From Rhodanobacteraceae bacterium (GTDB lineage: Bacteria > Pseudomonadota > Gammaproteobacteria > Xanthomonadales > SZUA-5), in NCBI GenBank assembly GCA_016717705.1, contig JADKFD010000068.1, positions 1 through 22,820 on the forward strand: a stretch of DNA of 22,820 nt, in the 5' to 3' direction. The translations under genes and the position numbers were made by a program. The notes beneath the pieces are model-generated. The model was not told where the DNA came from. It saw only the letters and a program-made list of their open reading frames with translations, and did no database searches. How positions within the stretch are numbered: position 1 is the stretch's first letter; every line of letters begins with the position of its first letter. Below are positions 15,991 to 22,820 of the stretch, piece by piece.

Positions 15991-16416
15991 ATGGCAAGCC
16001 CCAATCCAATGCTCGCGCCGGTAGTCGCGCTGGTCGCCTGGACGCTGGTGATGTGGCTGTGGATGTACGCCACGCGTATTCCGGCGATCGTCAAGGCGCG
16101 CATGCGTCTGGATCCGAATGCGCCGCGTGGCGAGCAGATGGCGCAGTTGCCGCCCTCGGTGCGCTGGAAGGCGGACAACTACAACCACCTGATGGAAATC
16201 CCGACCATCTTCTATGCGGTCGCGCTGGTGCTGGCGCTGCTCGGCGACAGCAGCACGGTCACGGTCGGGCTGGCCTGGGCCTTCGTGATCCTGCGCGTGG
16301 TGCACAGCCTGTGGCAGGCGCTGTTCAACGTGATCCAGGTGCGTTTTGCGCTGTTCGTGCTGTCGACCTTGCCGCTGTTTGGCTTGACCTTTCGCGCGGC
16401 GCAGGCGGTGTTTTGA
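15991..16416 (+). CDS. MAPEG-family integral membrane protein
   Basis: 141 residues. ATG 15991 has AGGAG (15979-15983) 7 nt upstream. Four hydrophobic helices are visible: VALVAWTLVMWLWMYA, IFYAVALVLALLG, VGLAWAFVILRVVHSL and FALFVLSTLPLFGL. NYNHLMEIPTIFYA and LRVVHS are the signatures of the membrane-associated eicosanoid and glutathione metabolism (MAPEG) family. Bacterial members are uncharacterised or act in glutathione-dependent detoxification, so the substrate is open. It stands alone between REP remnants and converges on the PHB depolymerase gene. Confidence 0.85.
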   Translation: MASPNPMLAPVVALVAWTLVMWLWMYATRIPAIVKARMRLDPNAPRGEQMAQLPPSVRWKADNYNHLMEIPTIFYAVALVLALLGDSSTVTVGLAWAFVILRVVHSLWQALFNVIQVRFALFVLSTLPLFGLTFRAAQAVF

Positions 16417-16431
16417 GTTCGCGACGGGTTT

Positions 16432-16503
16432 TCGCGCGCGAGCGCGCTCCTACAAGATCGCCGAGACACCTCGGCACTCTGTAGGAGCGCGCTTGCGCGC
16501 GAT
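16432..16503. repeat. GTAG-type REP pair between convergent genes
   Basis: The arms 16432-16454 and 16481-16503 are inverted copies with one mismatch and end in CTCCTACA/TGTAGGAG. Between them CCGAG-ACAC-CTCGG forms a smaller hairpin. The pair fills the 101 bp between the stops of the MAPEG and depolymerase genes, a place where such elements often end or protect transcripts from both sides. Confidence 0.8.
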
Positions 16504-16517
16504 CGGTGTTCCTGTCG

Positions 16518-19395
16518 CTACGGCAAATACTCCACGCGCAAGCTCGCATCCACGCCGCTACCGATCCAGACGTAGTAGGTGGCGGCCTGGCTCTGGCTGA
16601 AGCGTAGCCGCGCCTGGGTGCGTTGGGTCTTGCTGATGGCGGTCAGACCGGCGGCGTTGAAGGCGCTGGAGCTTTGCGTCCCGGCGGTGAAACGCACGAT
16701 GCTGCCGACGTCGCTGGCGCTGGCTGCAGCGGCGTAATCGCCGATCTCCAGCGTGCATGCGCCGAGGCAGCCATTCTTGAGGTCGATGGCAAGCGTGTTG
16801 CCGGCCGGACTCGACCAGGGATCGCCAGACGCGCTGCGGTATTTCACGATCAGCGTGGCGCCGGTCACGGTGGCGCTGTCCGGGATGGAACTGGTGTCGA
16901 AAGACAGGATGGCGCGGTTGTACTTGGCATCGGAGCCGCGCCCCAGGGCCAGTCCCATGGACGACTCCAGGGTTCCGAGCGCCGGGCTGCTGCCGTCGGC
17001 GTTCGCCTTGATGTAGCCGTCGTTGGCAGCCTCGCTGGCGAAGCTGACGATCACCGGTGCGCCGCCACCGCCGCCGTTCTGCACAGTGACACTGGTGTCG
17101 GCATCGCTGCCGGCGTTGCCCGCCGCGTCGAAGGCCTTGGCCATCAGGGCGTAGTTGCCGTTGGCGACGTCCAGCGTGTTCCAGGTGTAGCTGTAGGGCG
17201 CGCTCAGGTCGACGCCGACCAGGCTGCCGTTGGCGTGGAACTCGACCTTGACCACGCCGACGGCATCGCTGGCGCTCGCCACCAGATCGACATTGCCGCT
17301 CAAGGTCGCGCCGTTGGCGGGTGCGCTCAGATTGACCGTCGGTGCGGTGGTGTCGGCAGGCTCGCTGGCATTGCCAACGCGGATGTCGTCGATCCGCGCC
17401 TTGGCCCAGGCCTCGATGCAGACATTGCTGTTGGCGCTGGCTTCGAAGCGCAAGGTGACGGTCTGGTTGGCCCAGGCACTGAGGTCGAGGTTGTCGAAGA
17501 CCTGCCAGGTCGAATCCAGGTAATTGGCGTTGGTCACGGTCTTTTCGTGAAACACACTGCTGTTGACCAGCACGCGAAAGCGCGCGCTGGTGGTCGAGTT
17601 GATCTGCGACTTGAGATCGAGCCTGCGCACATAGGACATGCGCGGTGCGCTGCCGAGTACAGCGCTGCGTTGCAGGGATCTGGTCTTCTTCCATCCGGAT
17701 GCGCAGGACACGCCGGAAGAGGCGTAGCCCAAGCTGGACTGGCTACCGCCGGCACCCGCCGTAGCGTTGTCAGCATCGGCGATGAAATCGCCGGTCCAGC
17801 CGCTCTGGTCGAAATAGTCGCCATTGGCATCGCGATTGGAGAAGCTCTCGTCGACTGCTGCCACGCTCTGGTTGACCACCACGCTGGTGTCGTTGTCGAT
17901 GCTCTGGTTGCCGCGTGCGTCGCGGGCGATCACACTGATCGCGTGGCTGCCGCTGCTTGCCGCGGTGGTGTTCCAGTCGAGCGTCCACGGGCCAGCCTGG
18001 GCACTCGCATTGCCGAAGCCCACGGACAAGCCGTCGACCAGGAATTCGACGCTGGCCACGCCGGTGTCGTCACTGGCGACCGCCGCGAGCTGGATGGTTC
18101 CGGAGACGCTGGCCCCGTTGCCGGGAAAGCTTAGATTGACACTGGGCGGCGTGCTGTCTTCAACACCGCCGCTGACGCTGACGCTGATCGCCGCCGAGGT
18201 GCCGATGTTGCCCGCCGCGTCGACCGCGCGAACCTGCAATTGGCGCGTACCGTTGGCGCCACTGGCGCTGTCCCAGGCGTGGCTGTAGGGCGCGCTGGCG
18301 TCGCTTGCCACCAGGGCGCCATCGATCAGGAATTCGACGCGGGCCACCCCGACGTTGTCGCTGGCGTTGGCGCTGAGGGTGACCATGCCGCTGACGCTGG
18401 CGCCGTCGGCGGGCGCAGTCAGGGTGGCCGTGGGCGGCACCGAATCGGTGTTGTCGAGTCCGAAGAACTTGCCGATGTACCAGCTCGAACACAGGTTGAC
18501 ATCGAGGATGTAGGCGCCCGCGGTGCCGCATTGGCGCTCGCCGGTACCGGGGTCGACCGGCGTGCCGTGGCCCATGCCGGTGATCGACCAGATTTCGATC
18601 AGGTCCGCTCCGGCTGCGTTGCGATAGACCTTGTGCGGGAATCCGCCGATGGTGTCGCTCACGTCGGGTGTCTGGTCGATGCCGTGGACGTTGGTCCATT
18701 GCTCCATCGATTCATTGGCGTTGGCCGGGCGCACCGTGGTGTCGGCGTCGCCGTGCCAGATCGACACCTTTGGCCACGGCCCGCCGTGACTGGAGGCAGC
18801 GCGCACCTTGTTGCCCCAGGTGGCCGGCGACAGATCGCTCCCCGGATTCATGCACCGAGAAGGCATTGCTGACGCCGGTTCCGCAGTTGTACGGAACCCC
18901 CGCCACGATGGCGCCGCCAGCGAAGACGTCGGGATAGGTGGCGAGCAGGACCGAGGTGAAGGCGCCGCCGGCCGACAATCCGGTCACATAGACGCGCGCC
19001 GGATCGGAAAAGTGATCGGCCTTCATGCGGTCGACCATCTGCTTGATCGACAGGGCTTCGCCGCCACCGCGGGCGATGTCGCCCGCTTCGAACCAGTTGA
19101 AGCAGCGCGAGGAATTGTTGCCGCTGGTCTGCTCGGGCAGCAGCAGCGCGAACTTCCAGCGATCCGCCAGCAGCACCCAACCGGTCTCGGCGTCATAGTT
19201 GCTGGCGCTCTGCGAGCAGCCGTGCAGCGCCACGACCAGCGGGGCGTTTGCCGGCAATCCGCTCGGGACGTACTTGTACATGGTCAGGGCGCCGGGATTG
19301 GTCCCAAACCCGGTCACCTGCGTCAGCGACTGCGCCTGCGCGCTGCCGAACCACATCCCCAAAAGCAACAATCCACCGCGCACGACGTGCTTCAT
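16518..19395 (-). CDS. secreted modular PHB-depolymerase-type esterase (one frameshift as read)
   Basis: Start ATG 19395 (minus) follows GGGGAGGGG by about 6 nt. The signal peptide is MKHVVRGGLLLLGMWFGSA, then QAQ. The catalytic domain (about 25-315) is of the extracellular PHB depolymerase/feruloyl esterase type: oxyanion segment LHGCSQSASNYD, lipase box G-L-S141-A-G-G, Asp218 in WHGDADTTV and His276 in GMGHGTPVD. One extra C at 18855-18856 breaks the frame between VSNAFS and CMNPGSDLSP; corrected length is about 958 residues. After the catalytic part come two Ig-like domains (each with an APADGASVSG-type start and AxDxAGN end), a jelly-roll-like domain (SNRDANGDYFDQSGW to ARIDDIRVGN), a third Ig-like domain, a Gly linker and a DNRLRE-like C-terminal domain (YNRAILSFDTSSIP). 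It should hydrolyse extracellular polyester or a similar ester, with the other modules as spacers or binding parts. Confidence 0.85.
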
Positions 19396-19499
19396 GGCCA
19401 GCCCCTCCCCAGGGTGCAGCGACGTTGACGTCGGGGAGTAGTGGACACCCGCACGTCCGCCGGAAACATCGTACAAAGGGGCAGATTGGAGCTGCGGGT

Positions 19500-19517
19500 G
19501 CAGGTCACGTTGGCCGC
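19500..19517 (-). repeat. left half of a family B REP-like hairpin, cut by the insertion sequence
   Basis: GCAG, then GTCACGT (19504-19510), mismatch T and GGCCGC (19512-19517) reproduce the left half of copy 1 at 6098-6115. The insertion sequence begins two bases later. The matching right half is found at the other end of the element (21534-21547). Confidence 0.6.
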
Positions 19518-19518
19518 T

Positions 19519-21533
19519 TAGCCCGACTTCGCCGATTCGACCTCATTTCTAGCGATTTTCGCGCGAACGCCGCTTGTAAGTGATTGATCTGCAATGCACG
19601 CGCGGCTGGGTTTTCGCGGGAAGTGGCTGTAGTGAAGACCTTGCTTGTGGTCTTTCGCTGGTGCTCGCGGATAATGGGGCTCCATGTTTCTGCGCGCGAC
19701 CACTCGCAAGAAGGATGGCAAGGTCCACCGGTACTGGAGCATCGTCGAGAACCGGCGGCTCACCGGTGGCCGGGTGCTGCAGCGACATGTGCTGTATCTG
19801 GGCGAGATCAACGATCGGCAGAACGTGCCTGGCGGCGGTCGATTGGAAGTGCTCGACGATGCCGGCGGCGGCAGACGCTTTCGCTTTTTGCCGATGCATC
19901 CAGCGCCGCTGATCTGGGCGACGCGCGAGTGGTGCGCCTGCAGTTGGCGCAGTTGCGCTTGTGCAAGCCACGGCAATGGGGCGCTGTCTGGCTGGCCTGG
20001 CACTTGTGGGAGCAACTCGGGTTGGACGGTTTCTGGGCTGCGCTGCTTCCACCCAGTCGCAAGGGGACGCGCTGGCTGCAGGTTTTGTTCGTGCTGGTGG
20101 CCTATCGGCTGATCGCGCCAGGCAGCGAGTGGCGCTTGCACCGGCATTGGTACGAGCACACCGCCTTGGGCGATCTGTTGGGTGCCGACGCGGGTGTGGC
20201 CGATCCGCACAAGCTGTACGCCTGTCATGATCGATTGCTGCGCCACAAGCAGGCCCTGTTCACGCATCTGACGACGCGTTGGCGCGATCTGTTTGGGGTG
20301 AATTTCGAGGTGCTGTTGTACGACCTGACGAGCACCTACTTCGAGAGCGACCCACCGGACGACGACAACGACAAGCGTCGCTATGGCTATTCGCGCGACC
20401 ATCGCAGCGACTGCGTGCAGGTGGTGATCGCACTGATCGTGACCCCGGAAGGCCTGCCGTTGGCCTACGAGGTGCTGCCGGGCAACACGCGCGACAGCAG
20501 CACGCTGCGCGGCTTCCTGGATCGCATCGAACACCAGTACGGCAAGGCCAAGCGCACCTGGGTGATGGACCGCGGCATCCCCACCGAGGACGTCCTGGCA
20601 CAGATGCGCGCCAGCGATCCGCCGGTCAGCTATCTGGTCGGTACACCCAAAGGTCGATTGACCCAGCTTGAGCGCGATCTGGTCGTGCAACCCTGGCAGA
20701 GCGCTCGCGAAGGGGTGAAGGTCAAACTGCTGCCACGCGCGGGCGAGGCCTATGTGTATGCCCAGAGCGCAGACCGCATCGGCAAGGAACGCAGCATGCG
20801 CATGCGTCAGATGAAGCGACTTCTGGCGCGGCTGAAGCAATTGATGGACATGACCCTCAGCAACCACGAACTACTGATGAAGCTTGGTGCCGCGCGCGGT
20901 AAATACCCAGCGGCCTGGCGCTTGTTCGAGGTGACCGTCGAGGCCAAGGCCACCACGTTCAGCTATCGCCTGCGGCGCGACAAGCTGCGCCAGGTGCACC
21001 GTCGCGAGGGCCGCTATCTGCTGCGCACCAATCTCACCGACACCGATCCGGCGCAATTGTGGAATCACTACCTGCAACTGGTGCAGGTCGAGGAAGCGTT
21101 CAAGAATCTAAAAGGCGACCTGGCCATCCGCCCGATCTATCACCAGCGTCAGGACCGCATCGAAGCTCACATCTTCATCGCCTTCCTGGCCTACTGCGTG
21201 CAGGTCACTCTGAGCAATCAACTGCGTGAAAAGGCACCGGGGCTGACCGCGCGCAGCGTGCTGGAGAAGTTCGCCGCGGTGCAAATGATCGATGTCCACA
21301 TACCAACCACCGATGGCCGCGAAGTGGTCCTGACCCGATACACCCAGCCAGAGCGCGACCTGCAACTCCTGTTGCATCAGCTGCAACTGCAGTTCCCCGA
21401 GCAGCCACCACCCAGAATTAGCGCCCACCAAGCTGTGACCGCCACCATCGTGTAGTGCAGACTTGCCTGATCGAGATGCGTTCGATCAACCACTTAGACT
21501 TGCACGAGGGGCCGAATCGGCGAAGTCGGGTTA
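19519..21533 (+). mobile_element. IS1634-like insertion sequence
   Basis: Terminal inverted repeats of 21 bp, at 19519-19539 and 21513-21533, match at 20 of 21 positions (core CCCGACTTCGCCGATTCG). They enclose a single transposase gene, giving an element of about 2015 bp. No perfect target duplication is visible next to the ends. A -10-like GATAAT at 19670-19675 precedes the transposase start, with no good -35. The flanks are the two halves of a REP-like hairpin. Confidence 0.75.
19684..21455 (+). CDS. IS1634-family DDE transposase (one frameshift as read)
   Basis: The N-terminus MFLRATTRKKDGKVHRYWSI, with VENRRL, is typical of IS1634/IS4-group transposases. The frame continues to VLDDAGGG, then the homology moves back one frame to SLFADASSAADL and RLCKPRQWGAVWLAWHLW. 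A single missing C in the GGC run near 19862-19873 explains this. DDE residues are probably in LLYDLTSTYFES (first Asp), WVMDRGIP (second Asp) and QVEEAFKNLKGDL (Glu). IRPIYHQRQDRIEAHIFIAF is a family signature near the end. Total about 590 residues, the usual length. It moves the element by cut-and-paste. A programmed -1 shift at the T5 run (19885-19889) is possible but less likely. Confidence 0.85.
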
Positions 21534-21547
21534 GCGGCGTACGCGAC
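21534..21547 (-). repeat. right half of the family B hairpin split by the insertion sequence
   Basis: GCGGCG (21534-21539), T (21540) and ACGCGAC (21541-21547) pair with GGCCGC, T and GTCACGT at 19504-19517 with one mismatch in each stem part. It starts directly after the right terminal repeat. Confidence 0.55.
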
Positions 21548-21557
21548 ACAGCCGCGA

Positions 21558-21594
21558 GTCACGTAGTCTGCTGCGCAGACAACGTGACCTACTT
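21558..21594 (+). repeat. REP-like hairpin, family B copy 3
   Basis: GTCACGT (21558-21564) pairs with ACGTGAC (21582-21588), with an A-A mismatch, inner stem GTCTGC/GCAGAC and loop TGC, and then CTACTT. The inner stem is different from the other copies but fully paired. Confidence 0.65.
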
Positions 21595-21661
21595 TCAGGG
21601 ACTTACGGGATGTTCGGTGAGAGCCAATGTACGTGGCGCCCGCGGAGTTCGGCGCAACGAC

Positions 21662-21685
21662 GGTCGCGACGTGCACGTCGCTCCT
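21662..21685. repeat. second copy of the palindromic REP variant
   Basis: The 24 bp with core GCGACGTGCACGTCGC are identical to 11156-11179. Here the following bases are GCC rather than ACAA, so the tail is eroded. It lies just beyond the stop codon of the RlmI-type gene. The rest of 21595-21697 holds no gene that I can see. Confidence 0.6.
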
Positions 21686-21697
21686 GCCGCGACCGCC

Positions 21698-22820
21698 TCA
21701 ATAGACGCGGCAGAACACTGACTTGAGGTAGCGCGACTCCTGCACATGCGCCAGCCACGGATGGTCGGCACCGGCGCCGCGGACTTCCAGAATCTGCACG
21801 GTGCGGTTGGCGTAGAAGGCCGCGCGCCGGATCATGTCGAGGAACTGCTCTTCGCTGACCAACCCGGTGCAGGAACAGGTCAGCAGGATGCCGCCGGGCT
21901 TGACCACGCCGAGCGCCAGCTTGTTCATATCCAGGTATTTCTTCAGCGCCGGGATCACCTGCTCGCGGTCGCGCGTCATCTTGGCGGGATCGAGGATGAC
22001 GGTGTCGAACTGCTCGCCATTGTTGGCGGCATCGCGCAGCCAGGGAAACAGGTCGGCGTGCACGAAGCGCACGGCTTGCTTGTTGAGGCGTGCGTTGTGC
22101 TTTGCCAGTTCCAGTACTTCTTCGTCGAGGTCGACACCGATGACTTCGCTGGCGCCAGCCGCCTTCGCGTAGATCGCGAAGCCGCCGGAATTGCAGCACA
22201 GATCGAGCACCCGTTTGCCTGCCGAATAGTCGCCGAGGCGCTTGCGGTTATCGCGCTGGTCGGCGAAGAAGCCGGTCTTGTGCTTCTGGCCCGGCGCGAC
22301 CTTGAAACTGAGGCCGTGCTCGCTGATCGTGGTCGGTGGCGGTGGCGCCGGTACCGAGCAGTCGAAGCTCTCCTGCTTGGCGACGTGCTCTTCGGCGAAC
22401 CAGTAGAACTGATGATCGGTGTAGATCTCGGCGAGTGCGCGGCGGATGACATCGCGCTGTTTCCACATACCGGCGGAGAAGTACTCGATGACCAGCGTGT
22501 CGGCGAAGCGATCGACGATCAGACCGCTGAGATCATCGCCTTCGGAATGGATGACGCGATAGGCGTTGGTGACGTCATCGAGCTTGAGGATGTCGCGGCG
22601 CAGTTCCAGCGCACGCGCGATCCGTCCGCGGAAGAAATCGGCGTCGATGGTCTCGTCGAAGCGCTCGGTCAATACGCGCAGCGCGATTCGCGAGTGGCCG
22701 TTGTAGAAACCGCGGCCGACCCATTCGCCGGTGCGGTCCTCGATATCGACGACGCTGCCCGGACGCGGTTTCGGGTCGGGCTTCTCGACCATTTTCTGGA
22801 AGATCCAGGGATGGTTCGAG
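21698..22820 (-). CDS. rlmI: RlmI-type class I SAM rRNA methyltransferase (N-terminus beyond window)
   Basis: The frame is open through the right edge; the last window bases encode SNHPWIFQK before MVEKPDPK, matching the HPW(I/V)F start region of RlmI's PUA-like domain, so the ATG at 22792 is internal. The PUA/linker part (SVVDIEDRTGEWVGRGFYN) and Rossmann methyltransferase core are visible: VLDLCCNSGGFAIYA (SAM loop), GVDLDEEVLELAKHNARLN, VILDPAKM and LLTCSCTGLVSEEQF. RlmI methylates C5 of a cytosine in 23S rRNA (C1962 in E. coli). The catalytic region has DPAKM where most relatives have DPPKF or similar, a modest variation. About 374 residues are in the window of an expected 390-400. The stop is TGA at 21698-21700. 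Confidence 0.85.
   Translation of the reverse strand, partial: SNHPWIFQKMVEKPDPKPRPGSVVDIEDRTGEWVGRGFYNGHSRIALRVLTERFDETIDADFFRGRIARALELRRDILKLDDVTNAYRVIHSEGDDLSGLIVDRFADTLVIEYFSAGMWKQRDVIRRALAEIYTDHQFYWFAEEHVAKQESFDCSVPAPPPPTTISEHGLSFKVAPGQKHKTGFFADQRDNRKRLGDYSAGKRVLDLCCNSGGFAIYAKAAGASEVIGVDLDEEVLELAKHNARLNKQAVRFVHADLFPWLRDAANNGEQFDTVILDPAKMTRDREQVIPALKKYLDMNKLALGVVKPGGILLTCSCTGLVSEEQFLDMIRRAAFYANRTVQILEVRGAGADHPWLAHVQESRYLKSVFCRVY

Noticed and set aside
16623..18134. 503-residue plus-strand frame opposite the depolymerase gene
   Set aside because: Repetitive Val/Gly/Asp-rich shadow of the Ig-like repeats on the minus strand.
19885..19889. Programmed -1 frameshift at a T5 run in the transposase
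   Set aside because: No proper slippery heptamer, and a single missing C a few codons earlier restores a better match to the family; IS1634 transposases are normally one frame.
19496..21556. Target-site duplication around the insertion sequence
   Set aside because: No identical short repeat directly outside the two terminal repeats; what flanks the element is the complementary hairpin halves.

Overview
The window is about 22.8 kb of GC-rich DNA (nearly all codon third positions are G or C), most consistent with a gammaproteobacterium of the Lysobacterales (Xanthomonadales) type. That placement is an inference. It rests on GTAG-type REP palindromes between genes, a divergent YidD with a Cys-rich tail, secreted hydrolases and codon use. 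No RNA genes and no CRISPR array were seen.

Layout. 1-140: tail of an unidentified gene. 383-3788: two exported hydrolases in a row, an M20-like peptidase (two frameshifts) and a D-aminoacylase-like lipoprotein; both lack the usual first His metal ligands of their families. 3893-5920: a divergent pair of exported, very acidic proteins; the right one ends in a complete RNA-recognition motif (RRM), which is odd for a protein with a signal peptide. 5921-6198: five small hairpins belonging to two REP-like families. 6199-8452: an RlmN-family radical SAM enzyme and an exported protein of unknown function. 8621-10297 (minus): a secreted M61-like metallopeptidase with a PDZ-like end. 10610-11044: a YidD-like protein. 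11234-15814: a tight three-gene unit of a MoxR-type AAA+ ATPase (one frameshift), an unknown 330-residue protein and a large protein with an HEIGH zinc motif and a VWA domain; this is the best candidate for a little-described system. 15991-16416: a MAPEG membrane protein. 16518-19395 (minus): a modular secreted PHB-depolymerase-type esterase (one frameshift). 19519-21533: an IS1634-like insertion sequence (transposase with one frameshift). 21698 to the right edge (minus): an RlmI-type rRNA methyltransferase, cut at its N-terminus by the window end.

Repeats. A GTAG-REP family occurs at about 11.1, 15.8, 16.45 and 21.67 kb. A second family has an invariant 7-bp outer stem (GTCACGT/ACGTGAC), a single mismatch and an inner stem that changes with compensation on both sides. 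It occurs at 6102-6132, 6149-6181, 21558-21588 and as a fourth copy split in two by the insertion sequence. The element therefore appears to sit in the apex of a REP-like hairpin.

Caution. Six single-base frameshifts in five otherwise well-conserved genes, mostly at short homopolymers, suggest that the sequence contains indel errors. 'Broken' genes here should not be taken as real pseudogenes without reads.
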